Below are positions 41,346 to 52,107 of a DNA stretch of 60,000 nt, one piece after another. A program made the position numbers and the translations under genes. The notes beneath the pieces were generated by a model. It saw only the letters and a list, made by a program, of their open reading frames with translations. It made no database searches and was not told where the DNA came from. The first letter of the stretch is position 1. Every line of letters starts with the position of its first letter. The stretch comes from Antedon mediterranea (lineage: Eukaryota; Echinodermata; Crinoidea; Comatulida; Antedonidae): contig NC_092672.1 in the NCBI RefSeq assembly GCF_964355755.1, positions 808,001 through 868,000 on the forward strand. The letters are read 5' to 3'.

Positions 41346-43503
41346 GCTGGTTGTTAGTGTGCGAGAGTAGGATTGTCCAGAGACAATCTAATCATTGCGT
41401 TAACACAGTATTACCAATGATTACATTTGGCAGCATTTATCAAAATACAATAATTAAACTGGGTTCGATGATGATGATGACATTGATGAAATACTTTAAA
41501 ATAAAAATGTTTATCTTCTGTTAAAAGTAAGTCTTCTTGGAGAAAATCTATGGTTTTATGGGGTTTTCAGAGTTTTTCTTGTTAACAAAAATAATGTATA
41601 TTTACCTATAACTTGGAAAACAAATTAATCACACCAAAAATGGTATGAACTATGAGATAGTCCGGTGCTTTTGAGGCTCACTAGCCAATCATAAACATAT
41701 AAAAACAGGAAGACATTTCTAAATCAACTTCATATATTTTATTTTAAAAGTATTTTATATTAATATTCACATCCTTGGAACAAACTAAAATAGTTATGAT
41801 ACTATAGCAACAACCTTTGAACCTTATAAACAGCTGACTGCTACACCAGAGCAAAGTTAACATTTATTTACATACAGTACTACTGCAACTGGGTTTATAA
41901 AATTAATTTTTAAATCTGTTTTTGAAACAGTTCTGGATATTTTTAACAATCTTTTTTTTAAGAAAAAGTTCAAATAGCCAGTCATCCAATACCATTTTGG
42001 TAAAGACAATGACAACCTGAAAACATGAGTGTTACTATAATTTATCATTGATGTTGAAGAAATTTAACAAAACTGTACTGTACATGGAATTAACATTTCC
42101 GTAAAATCTGAAATCTGGGACCACGAAGAATGGGTAAAAACAGGTAAATGTAAAATGTTCAAATCTCTCAGATACAGTGATAGTGTGTACAATGTTTTTA
42201 ATAAAGCCACAGTGCTGTATGTCTGAATTAAGTGGAGTTTGAAATAATCATTAAAATCTCCAGAAAGTAGAATTGATTTTTAAACATTATCCATATTTAT
42301 CTGTATACAGCATTAATTACTTGATTTTTTATTCACCTACAGTATATAGGTTTCCATACATTATAATACTGTATAATATTTAACGTTAAGGAGATATGAT
42401 AAGCCAAAACTGTTATCATATTTTATTATGTTTTTTATATGAGACAATTTTCGAGTGCTTGACGAAATAAAATAATTGAATCCTGTGATGTATAGAGTAC
42501 GATAGAATTTCCAAAATAGTCATTATACAGTTTGGTAATAATAGTGAAAAGGCAAATCTGAAATGCCTGTACTGCACACACAATTGCCCTTGGCATTGAA
42601 CCAGTAACAATTCAACCAGTTCAGAACAATCGCACATCACAAGGGTTGTAAAAAATCTTAAAACAATGAAAACAATATCTCATTAGATTTTGTTTACTTT
42701 CCACAATTATACAGAACACGGTGTAAATGACTAAATTTAAATTGCTTGACTGTACAAACAGCTAGTCCATATTGTAGTATTTGAAAGTTTTTTTATAGCA
42801 ATGTAATTTGTAGACCTACACACCCTACTCTCTCAATAACCGGATGAACATAAAACTGGAATTAATCTTTAGCTCTAAAAAAACATGCTTCCTGGAACAA
42901 CATAGTTTCAGTGGAAACCAAGAAAAAAAACTTTTTTTTTTATTTCCAGGGAAAAAAGTACTTAAAATGTTGTGAATGATTATTTTATGAAAAATATATA
43001 TGATAATCTTTTTCATTTCATAATATTCAGGAAATAGAAAGTATAAATTAGTTGCCGTTTTACAGAAAGTCAATCCATTTTAAATCCAGGCTATTCTGAC
43101 AATAAAGAGACAAGGTATGAAAGCAGTTCTAGTGGCTTCCTTTTCCAAATTTGGTAATCACTTTCTTAAATTAGAAACCAAGGACATTTATTTCAGATTA
43201 GTAATAAAAATCCATGTACAGTTTCTCCAACAAATGTAAATGGTTACAACTTTCAAATCAGTTTTGGCTGACAATCAAAATTCATAATTAGATAAATTGT
43301 CCATACGTTTACAGTATATTCAGTTATATCCTTAAGGATACTGTTTTTCAGCAAGAACTGATTTCACACAACATTGTCTAAAAAAAAAATTCATATTCAA
43401 TTTTGGTTCACAGTAATCCATTGTTTTAAATTTATGTTTTTTTTAAATTCCATGAATTGAGTTTCTGTTCAGGAAATACACATAAGACTTTGAAGCCGCC
43501 TAC

Positions 43504-46500
43504 CTTTCGTTGGTATGGTAGAGGGCGCTTTCTTCGAGTCCTCCCACGGTAACAAAACTTCATCTTTCTTTGAATCGTTTGTCATATACCAAGCAGAGTT
43601 TTTGTCCGTAATCAAAGCATCAACACTAATGTCGGATGAACGGTTGATGTTGTTGCACGATGAGGTTGTAACGGTCGATGAGTCTTTACCAATAGATCGT
43701 GTATCGCCAAGATTGAACTGTTGTCGCTGTATCTGAATTTGTTGTTGGAGAATTTCAAGGGGATGCGCACTGTCCTTACCAGCTTCTTGCATTACATTTT
43801 CAGCAGGTACCTGGGATACATTAAACTCACTGCTTGTGGAGGTCGGAAGGCTATTTGGTTGCGAGTTGAAATGTGACCCTGACTTGGGACTGACAATTGG
43901 AAGACTTGCATTTGAATAATTCGAGCTTGGTCGATTCGGGGTTGACGGTTTAGAAGAATTTAACGACGTGTTCACATTCAGTCCACAATTTGTTCCATCA
44001 TCAGATTCTTGAGGTAAACTTTGTGCAGTGGTATCTGGAGAAAATACACTTTCAAAGTTATCAAAATTTCCCGATAAACCATCTTGGCACGGTGACGGTT
44101 TAGAGTTCACACAATTTGGACTTGGCGTATGCGAATTTAAAGACCCAAATGACATTGATTGCATGGGTGTGTTACAAGTTCCAGTGTTTGTAAGTTCATC
44201 TAAAAAATTATCACTTAAAGCAGGGGTTGCGCAATTATCCGTGGACTGCGGGGTGCCGATAGAATCTACGCTTGGTGGATTTTGCGACTTTTTTGTAGAT
44301 CGCCGCCGTTTTTGTCCAGTTGTATTTGAAATTTGATCGGACATATCCTCCGAAACTTTCCTTCTGCGTGTACGCTTTGGTTTTTCATCCGGTCTTTTAT
44401 GTGTCATTTGCATGGGTAGCGACTGTTCAAGAAAGTCGTGATATTGCATTTGAAAATCTACTCCCATATAATGGTTCGTTCCACCAAAAGAATAATCCGT
44501 GTTCATATTAAACTGATTATTGTTAAACGAATTCATATTAGCGTTATTATTAGCCATACTGTTTTGGGTCATTCCAATCTGATTACTCGGATAACTCGGC
44601 GTTGGATTGTTAGTAGTGGTAAGTGTTTCAAAACTTGGGAGAGAACTGCTAACTTGTCCTTGAGTTGGTGTCTTCTGCTTAGGCATTGAACTATCCATAA
44701 CAGCAATCATATTACGACATGCAGCCGATAAAGCTGCAATACAATTTTGACTGCTGCCCTCTGTGTTTCCTTCAGCGTTACCATGGGAGATATAATCACC
44801 CTGTTGATTTTTTGAGTCAGATTGTTTGTCTTTCATAGTATGCGACGTCAGTCTTTGCAAGTGTTTATTTTGACGTTTTTCAGCATCCACTTTTGTATCT
44901 GTAAATTCGGAAGATTGCAACCCTCCAGAATCGTTATTTGTAAACGTATTTGAAACCGGCGTGTTATTAGCTGGTGAAGACGAGACTGGGATATCGGTTG
45001 TAGTTGCTTGATTACTAGGCGTAGACGGTCCCGAAAAAGGCGTGGTGGGTAAACTCTGCATTTGTTTGGTGGGTTTACGGTTCATTTGCGTGTTCTGCAT
45101 GAACGTGTCACTTTCAGGTATCTGCGAAGGCTGAGGTAGTGGCTCGGGTTGAAACTCGGGCGAAATTGCTGTCTTTGGGAAACTGTTTGGAGATGGTACT
45201 GTTTCGGTGGGTCCTGGAAAAGTGTTTATTTGCGGATTCATCGTTGAATCGATCGGCGGAACAATCGGAGAAGCAGTAAATGGTTCGGACATTGGATTAC
45301 GAGAAAGTTTTGCTAGTTTTTCTAATTCCTGGCTAAAAATACGATCAGTACGTGCAAGCTGTCTGCGGGTAGCTTGTTGTTGGAATTGCATAGGATTGGA
45401 AGAGTTCATTTTACCCATTGACATATGATTAATGTTCGGGTCGTAAGAACCAATCATGTCGGTTCCGTTCATGTTAGGTAATCCTGATCCGTAACCGTCT
45501 GATTTATTCTGATATCGTTGAGTTCGTGGAATGTTGAAATTTTCATTGTTTGGGAATCCAGAGTTCATATATCCAGAGTTTGCGGTCTGATTTACCAAAC
45601 CCATACTATCCATATTCATGTTAGTTGTACCAGACGGACTCATATTCTGAATCGTGTTTGTCATGCCAGTGTCAAAGGTTGATGGGTTAGAGTTCAAAGG
45701 TTGTGTTGACTGCATAGGGTTGAAATTTGTATTTGGAAAACTAGAATCCATTCCTTGAACATTTGAGAAATCCATACCCTGGTTAGCAGGGGGTGGACCA
45801 TAATGTCTTAAACGTTGCGTTGATAAACGATTCATTTGATCAAGAGATCCTTGATTGGCTAATGGTTGACCCATTGAATCCATTAAAGGAACTCTCTCTT
45901 TCATTTGCACATTTCCAAATTCAGTTCCATTCATAAATCCTCTGTTTAACTCAAAGCTGGCACTCGGTAGTAACTGACCACTACCGCCACTCGGCAACAA
46001 CTGACCACCACTCGCAGCCATTCTATCGTCAACTCTACCCGTAGAAAAACTTCGCTGTATGGTAGAACGAGATGTCGTACGAGTCATTGCCGTTGATGCG
46101 CCACCTGGGTAAACTCCGGTTCGTGTCATGCTGTAGTTACCTTTTTGAGCCCGTATTCCCATACTCGAGTTTGAATAAGACGACGGATATTTTTGATAGT
46201 TTTGTAAATTACCTCCACTACTAATTGGGAGTTCATTAGAACTGTACATATTATTAGATTGATGCATGCCATATTGTTCACTTGGATAGTTCCTATGTGT
46301 CAGAGAATGTACCATTTGGTGGTCTTGTGTAAAACCAGTGTTCATATCGGAACCAGGAAATGTCATATCCTGCTGTGTAAAAGCACTACTTCTTTGCTGG
46401 AAATTTCGCTGAGCTGATCCTGCTGGAGCTGACACACGTCTACTCCCAATAGGCCCAGAGCCCATAGGATATCCCAAGTTCTTTCCTGGAATTCCTGCAC

Positions 46501-46900
46501 CATATCCTGCTGTTGGTTTTGTCTGATCGAAAGTGTCATTATTAGCAGAAGAATTAATGGAAAATGAACGGTTTTGTGTGGCAACACTGTCTGGAATAGC
46601 CATACCATATCCAGAATTAGCATACGAAGAATAATTTTGCGATTGTAAGTTATCAACATTATTAAAAATGCCAGCTTGATTATTCATTCCCGATACACCA
46701 CCATCATTATCTGTACTACTAGCTAAAAAATGATCATTTCCAACATTTCCAGGATATTGTTTCACATGTGTCGGATTATTTTGATATCCATCGTACATGT
46801 TTGCCATATAATGTCCATAATTTTGGCCCATGCTAGATTGGTCTGGACCTATCGCAAAGTTTCCTCCACAATTTCTAGTTTGATTGTGTGTGTTAAACAT
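43504..46900 (-). CDS. MN1: MN1 orthologue, giant first coding exon
   Basis: MN1 is a nuclear transcriptional co-regulator, largely disordered. Here 1132 codons plus one base are open from an ATG preceded by an in-frame TGA nine bases upstream, so the start is secure. The protein begins MFNTHNQ (vertebrate MN1 begins MFG) and is rich in Asn, Ser, Gln, Met and Gly, where the vertebrate protein has Gln/Pro/Gly tracts. Conserved blocks appear in vertebrate order: CIAALSAACRNMIA near residue 730; an AT-hook-like basic stretch KPKRTRRRK near 845 and GQKRRRSTKK near 865; HPLEILQQQIQIQRQQFN near 1045; and near 1095-1125 SAWYMTNDSKKDE with LLPWEDSKK, matching the 'AWYMP...APWEKAK' block. The exon ends at AAAG followed by GTAGGC (phase 1). 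Reading on past the donor gives only nine unrelated codons and a stop, so the true C-terminus is in a later exon. Vertebrate MN1 likewise has one huge exon plus a short last exon. Confidence 0.94.
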
Positions 46901-47088
46901 TTTTTCTCAGTTCTGCTACAATTAATTCTTCTTAAGTTTTGACCAAATTGAATCCACTTCTTTTAATTTTATCATATCCTAGAAATAGTCCAGACGATAT
47001 AGTTCCAGTCCATTGTTGATGAAAAGTGGGTCTTCAATTAAATAAACCACTGTTGCGTTACGTCTCGAAAAAACAGCACGCCAAAAAC
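46901..47088 (-). other. MN1: MN1 5'UTR part of the main exon
   Basis: A good acceptor (ATTTTCTTTTTCAG) precedes position 47088 on the minus strand, and the 188 nt from there to the ATG contain an in-frame stop just upstream of it. This suggests a spliced 5'UTR with at least one upstream non-coding exon. Confidence 0.6.
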
Positions 47089-47449
47089 CTGAAAAAGAAA
47101 ATACCATCATTTAAAATGTTGGTTTGAATTTAAATAATAAAACAGTGTTCCACAAACAATGTAACGTGACGTTAAGATCACTAACTAATAAAATTCTCTA
47201 ACTGAGAGAGAGGAGATATGACGATGTCTACGTGATAAAGCAGAAAGAAACATTAATAGCTTTCGAAAGGTGGAGACACCTGCCTGGGCAACCCTCCTCA
47301 TCAGAATTTCGTGAGCCTGTCACTCACTCACGAAAAAAGTCAAGAACCTCGTTACGCATGGCTAAGCAGCTCATTGGTCTAACATTTTTTAAAAAGGACC
47401 AGAGATGACAATAACAGTAAAATGTAGTCGTAGATTCTACTAACCTTAC
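47089..47449 (-). other. Probable first intron of MN1
   Basis: The proposed GT at 47449-47448 (CACAA followed by GTAAGG) and the AG at 47090-47089 bound about 360 bp. It contains the hammerhead-like repeat remnant listed separately and otherwise nothing recognisable. Confidence 0.4.
47261..47304 (-). other. Hammerhead-ribozyme-like core in a repeat remnant
   Basis: On the minus strand CTGATGA (47304-47298) is followed by GGAGGGT, a loop, ACCTTTC, then GAAA (47264-47261). The two 7-nt strands can pair throughout, allowing G-U, as stem II. Hammerhead motifs of this layout occur in Penelope-like and other retroelements. A convincing stem I and a cleavage-site stem III were not found, so it is at best a decayed motif. 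Confidence 0.3.
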
Positions 47450-47620
47450 TTGTGTTTTTCCTTCACTCCGTACCGTTAATGATTCTCTCACTACTACACC
47501 ATAAAACCTTTCATTAGATTATTCTTTCCACAGACAGACTAAACGAAAATTGGTTCGTTGAAGCGGTATAACAACATTCCTTCGGTGTTCAACTGTGTAC
47601 ACCGACATTTCATTTCTACG
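47450..47620 (-). promoter_or_regulatory. Probable MN1 non-coding first exon and promoter area
   Basis: The region upstream of the GTAAGG donor is less AT-rich than its flanks and carries CG dinucleotides (CGTACCGTTAATG, AACCGCTTCAACG-type words on either strand). This fits a first exon and core promoter for the minus-strand MN1 gene. The transcription start cannot be placed; no clear TATA box was assigned. Confidence 0.35.
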
Positions 47621-49085
47621 CATGTCAGAAATTATAATTTAGACTATTCCAAATTACTAAGAGGGGTTTTAAAAGTTTATAATTTTCTCTCGTTATTCTA
47701 AAATTTTTATTATTACAAAAAAATTATTCTAATTTCACATAAATAATTAATTTATTACACATAATATAATTAATTATGTTAATTGTAAGATAATGAACCT
47801 ATTTTGTTTTTATAGGAATAATCTATACCTATGATAGTTTTGAAGAACCCGTAGCCCTGGAAAAGAGGTCACAAGTTCACACATCAGAGAATTTGGATTG
47901 TATTCGCTCGATGAGGATAAGGCACTAATTACCTTTGAAAATACTCAATGAAAAGAAGTGGGCGGGAAATTTTCTCACCCTGCGGGACAAAATCTTTTAA
48001 TTGTTCACACAGGAAGAGATTATGTCTATTGAGCATTATAACGTTATGCAAATTGTTTAAATTGATTGACATGGGCTATAAAACTGGCTACACGCGTGTC
48101 GTCGACACAAATCATACTACACCACTCAATTAAGCTCCGCCCATTTGTTGTTACGGTACAGTTTATCTTTCTGTTAAATCTTTTGAATTGAAATCCTCAT
48201 TATGTGATTGAGTGAAACGTGAGCTGGCGTTTCATAGAGAGTGTAGCGTAATCACATTATTATAACAGCTCTCAGTTTATACATTATTAAATTAATTTTG
48301 CACCTATTAATAATATTATTTTGCATACATATGACCACCTTACAGTACCTGGGTAACTACATTTACATTTATGTATTTACCAAAATGAGCAAGAATCCAC
48401 TGTTACGTTTAGTACGTCACTCATTTTAAACAAAAAAATCTGTAAATTTATGTACTAATGACTAATTTCTTGTTTTCTTTCTTTTGTTTTGTTATTGTTT
48501 CTCTTAAGACTAAGTACAGACTTACTGTAATTAGTTACTGTGATTCGTGAATCGCCTTTTATAAATAGATACCAACTATAATTACAAACACATGTTACTT
48601 TTTTGTATTTTTATAACAAATAAAATGTTTGAATCCTTTTAGTGTTAGAATAAAATTCTGTTTTCTTCTATGCTAATAATATTCGCGTATAATACTGAAA
48701 TATATAGAGGGCGCTCATCTATTTGTTTGCGCTAGTAAATATTTTATAATTTTATATGAAAGAATGACACTGTGAAACTTGCCCCAAGTCTGTATAATTG
48801 TCTTTATTTATTTTTTATATTTCGATTTTTGTCTGAAATATCCAAGCTCAAGTAGTATACGTATGAAATGCCATATGTGCAAAAATATTAAGACAAAACT
48901 CCGTCTGGAACTCGACTAGATACTGTATAATTACAAGAATAAAAAGTAAAATAGCCAAGTCAACAAAAAATTAACTAAGATAAAAAAGACGAGATATAGC
49001 ACAACATAATAACTGCGCATGTTAATTGCTTTACATTCACAATATACAGAGCCTTGCAAATGCCCCCAAATGTAAGTTATACTTA

Positions 49086-49099
49086 CCACTAGAGGGCGC
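49086..49099 (+). promoter_or_regulatory. CTCF-like binding site
   Basis: CCACTAGAGGGCGC matches the bilaterian CTCF core consensus CCASYAGRKGGCRS at all 14 positions. It lies about 1.7 kb downstream of the peroxidase stop and 2.2 kb upstream of the MN1 5'UTR, where an insulator could separate the two. Related GAGGGCGC words occur at about 48708 and 49513, so it may also be part of a dispersed repeat. Confidence 0.45.
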
Positions 49100-50440
49100 A
49101 TACCTTTCTTGTAATGTCGAAAATGTATTATTTCAAATCATGGAGGAATTATCAAATATTATTCTATATTTTGCTTACTTCTATTACAACATTTAGATAA
49201 ATGTTTATCTTTTTAATTTTAGATATATATCATTGTATCTTAGCGGTGAAAATTCATCTATATTTCATTCATTTCATCTTTTATTTTGGAAAAAAGAATA
49301 CAGAGTACAAAATTATCCATAGCTCAAGAACAAATTGGTGGTTATCAAGTAATTATGTGTTCTGATTTGATAATTGTATCTTATTTTGTTCTTTTTTCTG
49401 AGTAAGCTAGGGGGTTGGTTTTGAGAAGAAATAATACGATCAATAGGTTAAAAGATTATTGTATTAAACAAATTGATTCAAAAAACTGAGGAAAGATGAA
49501 TGATAAAATAAAGAGGGCGCATACGTTTTAAAACAATATATTATAATAAAACCTTAACATTGATTGATTCAAACTATAAACATTTTCCTTAAAAAATGTA
49601 GGCCTATATATGAGGTAGTAGTCTAAGTACTTCAAAATGAAACTATATTTTGGCATACACGGCGTGTCATAATAATACTTAAGACGGAATAAAAATTAAA
49701 GCATAACGTAAAAAGAAGCTTTAGTCCAGTCAATCTACGGTGTAAACCCCCAAAAGTAGACAAAATTGCAACAAAAGATTTTTTTTATTCAATTTAAAGT
49801 TAATTTTACGATAAAAAACATACAAAAAGTCTACCAAAATCGGACAACTGGAAAGTTGATAAAAAGACAATAAATCATAGCACTATTTCATTAAAATATG
49901 TTCGTATTCGGCGTAGTAATATTGTCATAAATTGTTGTCTCTGATTTGTCGAATAAGTTTTGTGCTGTGTTGTTGTTACGACGGAAATCAGATATTCCCC
50001 AACAAGTAATGACTTTAAATCTTGTAATCAGGTAATTTATCTTTTTTTTTCATAATTCATAATTTTAAAAGCAACATTTAATCTTTCATTAACTATTTAA
50101 ACGAATGCGACAATGTAAATTAGTCTTAGTAGATACGTAAAGAGGGACATAGCATAGGGAGCGGGGATCTACTTGCGATGTTGTTGAAAAACGTTACGTC
50201 ACACTAATTTGCGTGTACTGATGTAGGCCTCCGCTTGTCGTACCACCTACAGACACGTGAGACAAACGGAGGTGGTGGGCCGGTGGCACCCCGTCCGTGT
50301 AGCTAAAAGAAGACCGCCGATGTAGGGGATGATACTAAAAACGATCTTAAATTTACTGTCATTTCAGCCTACTCTGACTAGGCGTGAAAAGATAAAATTC
50401 GGATATTATTACTTGGTTTCCCGCGACCTTGACCAACGTA

Positions 50441-50545
50441 AGCGCGCCGCAAGCAAAAATCAGTACGCGATGAATCATCCAAACTGTCGCTTGTGATTGG
50501 TCAACTTATTGTGTCCATGCCGTTGCATGTGAGTGGGAACCAATC
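50441..50545. repeat. Family-B repeat copy (CATCCAAACTGTCGC type)
   Basis: The words GATGAATCATCCAAACTGTC, then GATTGGTCAA and GAGTGGGAACC, recur in the same order, on one strand or the other, at 54840-54935 and 56700-56960. The outer word resembles CCTAGTGGGAACC. Probably a non-autonomous DNA transposon family abundant around this gene. Confidence 0.65.
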
Positions 50546-50786
50546 TTTAGAAGTTTGGTGGCAAGTCTTAGGAGATAGGCCTACAGTATAATAATAATAA
50601 GTTAATACGTTTCTTTTATCAATGTTATTAATTCAATTAAAACCATAGCCGACAGAAATTATTGTATTGGCACACAGTCGTTTTAAATTCACCACTTTTA
50701 AATTTAGACATTTTTTAATAATATAAAAAAAGAAAACAATAAAAATGATGGAAACTGTTTATCCAGAAAATAAATGTTCGGTTCAT

Positions 50787-50931
50787 TTAGTATTCCTTCC
50801 ACTCTTTGAGGTTAAGTCTTGGTATCTTGCCAGTATTGGAGCATGATACTCTTTTGTTGGCGGGTTCTGGTTTAGGAGGTCTTGGAAAGAACGGTCCAAA
50901 GTAGTGGAATTGTGGTGCTTCAGTTGGTTCT
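50787..50931 (-). CDS. Haem peroxidase, exon 9 (C-terminal)
   Basis: The last exon starts in phase 2 after an acceptor TTTTTGTAG and encodes 48 codons to a TAA at 50789-50787. The peptide has a proline-rich stretch (HYFGPFFPRPPKPEP), then CSNTGKIPRLNLKEWKEY. The ending 'C...(I)P.L.L..W+' is the usual C-terminus of myeloperoxidase-type catalytic domains. Confidence 0.9.
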
Positions 50932-51009
50932 CTACAAAAAGAAGAAACATTTTGGAATTTGTTTAATGATCAGTTTTTGTCGGAAATCTCTACGTTTTTG
51001 CCTACGTAA

Positions 51010-51148
51010 AGCTCTGTCTGCACTATCAAACTAGTTAGACAAAAAATGTGTGATTTGCCCAAATATGGTTGTGATGTGCCCAAATAAGAGATATGACATC
51101 ATCATGTCCATGTTTTTGTCACAATAAGTTTGATAGTGTAGACAGAGT
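51010..51148. mobile_element. Family-A inverted-repeat element (MITE), copy 6
   Basis: It lies in the intron between peroxidase exons 8 and 9. Left end GCTCTGTCTGCACTATC, right end GATAGTGTAGACAGAGT. The interior has GCCCAAATATGGTTGTGATG and ATGACATCATCATGTCCATG. Flanks GTAA and TTTA. Confidence 0.86.
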
Positions 51149-51164
51149 TTTACTCTAGAGCGCG

Positions 51165-51290
51165 ATTCCCACTAGCAATGTAAGACGTAACCACCGCACC
51201 ACAAGTAGGCCTACAATCACTGTTAAGATTGGTCAATTAACTTGCGTTTTGCACCTACGTCGTTGCGTTCCGTCCGAATCAAGTTTATGT
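51165..51290. repeat. Family-B-related inverted repeat
   Basis: TTCCCACTAGCAATGTAAGACG at the left, GATTGGTCAA in the middle and TACGTCGTTGCGTTCCGTCC near the right resemble the termini and core of the family-B repeats in the other peroxidase introns. Degenerate; no coding capacity. Confidence 0.5.
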
Positions 51291-51450
51291 CTCCTCCTAC
51301 CATGAATCGTGAGTTCTGATTCGTACAGTTCCGATTCGTACAGTTCGTGTAATTTTGAATAATCTCTGCATTACACGCACCCTCCGCTATATAATCTGAC
51401 ATCTATGTCTCCTAATAGGTCCCCTCTATATACTGATTTTGTACACTTAC

Positions 51451-51574
51451 CTTATATGGCCAACAAATCCTTCATCAGGCTCTACTAATACTTTTGGTTG
51501 GATGCGGGCGACGTTATCTAAATTGTCACAGATGATTCGGGCTAAAGATGCCTTTCGTATCTCATCGACTTGAT
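51451..51574 (-). CDS. Haem peroxidase, exon 8
   Basis: Phase 1 in, phase 2 out (ATAAG followed by GTAAGT). The peptide DQVDEIRKASLARIICDNLD matches the conserved 'Q...I+..SLARIICDN' segment near the end of animal haem peroxidase domains, followed by IQPKVLVEPD. Confidence 0.95.
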
Positions 51575-51644
51575 CTGTGTAACCAAATAATGCAAATAAT
51601 TTTTTTAGTGTTATAATCACAAGGAAGATACAATGAATGAGTAC

Positions 51645-51810
51645 GGGGCGCCGTCCGACACACTACCTACAAACCATGATTTGTAAAAGACTGTGGGTTG
51701 TAAAAGGAAACCATGGTCAGTTGTCTTTACAAACAAACATACAAGCAATGGTTAGTCTTTTACAAACCATGGTTCGTAGGACAGAATAGGTAGCGTTTCG
51801 GACGGCGCCC
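51645..51810. mobile_element. Palindromic MITE, GGGCGCCGTCCGA ends
   Basis: It lies within the intron between exons 7 and 8. The left end GGGCGCCGTCCGACAC and right end GTTTCGGACGGCGCCC are inverted repeats. Inner arms ACAAACCATGATTTGTAAAAG and its complement extend the pairing to about 55 bp per side. Flanks AGTAC and AGTAG may be an imperfect 5-bp target duplication. No coding capacity. Confidence 0.85.
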
Positions 51811-51937
51811 AGTAGGTTGAAGTGCGTTTATTTTCGCGGACATTTCAAGAAACAGTTAGTGTTGAAGCGGTTACCTTGTGAGGCAACATACATAAACCGA
51901 CTATAAGTGAAAAAGGCTAAAATGAAAATACACTAAC

Positions 51938-52107
51938 CTATTGTAAATGCTCCAACTGTTCCTTTATTTTCAAACCAGAATCGGTCGCCATGTTTTAACT
52001 TGTTAAACTGTACACCAATGATACACGCAAGTGTACGGCCGACAGTTGCTCCAGACTGGGGAGTTTCAGCCGTTCCACCAATAAACAGGTCGATGTCATG
52101 AACATTC
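51938..52107 (-). CDS. Haem peroxidase, exon 7
   Basis: Phase 2 in, phase 1 out (ATAG followed by GTTAGT). It encodes NVHDIDLFIGGTAETPQSG, VGRTLACIIGVQFNKLKHGD and RFWFENKGTVGAF. These are the family's 'ID.(W/F).GG..E', 'G....CII..QF..L+.GDRFW(F/Y)EN' signatures, forming the C-terminal lobe of the catalytic domain. Confidence 0.96.

Larger units (their letters stand above)
18774..43503. other. Long AT-rich interval, probably the main MN1 intron
   Basis: Nearly 25 kb with no recognisable gene between the MN1 donor and the candidate last exon. It holds the Harbinger-like remnant, two family-A elements, the non-LTR fragment, a tRNA-like remnant, several local duplications and the orphan open segment at 39147-39491. 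A long intron at this place fits the vertebrate MN1 structure. Scattered 60-90-codon open frames are expected by chance at this base composition. Confidence 0.5.
47621..50786. other. Intergenic interval between MN1 and the peroxidase gene
   Basis: Both neighbours are on the minus strand, so this is upstream of MN1 and downstream of the peroxidase. It holds AT-rich sequence, several GAGGGCGC words including the CTCF-like site at 49086-49099, and a GC-richer block at about 50150-50580 with a family-B repeat. An ATTAAA near 50713-50718 (minus strand) could serve as the peroxidase polyadenylation signal. No gene was seen. Confidence 0.55.

Noticed and set aside
41857-42048. Minus-strand frame after TTTTCAG near the MN1 exon, considered as the next MN1 exon
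   Set aside because: Lacks any match to the MN1 C-terminus, and two different frames are equally open.
43469-43503. Possible unspliced C-terminus GRRLQSLMCIS of the MN1 frame
   Set aside because: It begins exactly at a good splice donor and has no resemblance to the MN1 C-terminus, so it is read as intron.
43515-46942. Plus-strand and off-frame minus-strand frames across the MN1 exon
   Set aside because: They are shadows of the 1132-codon MN1 frame with no protein resemblance.
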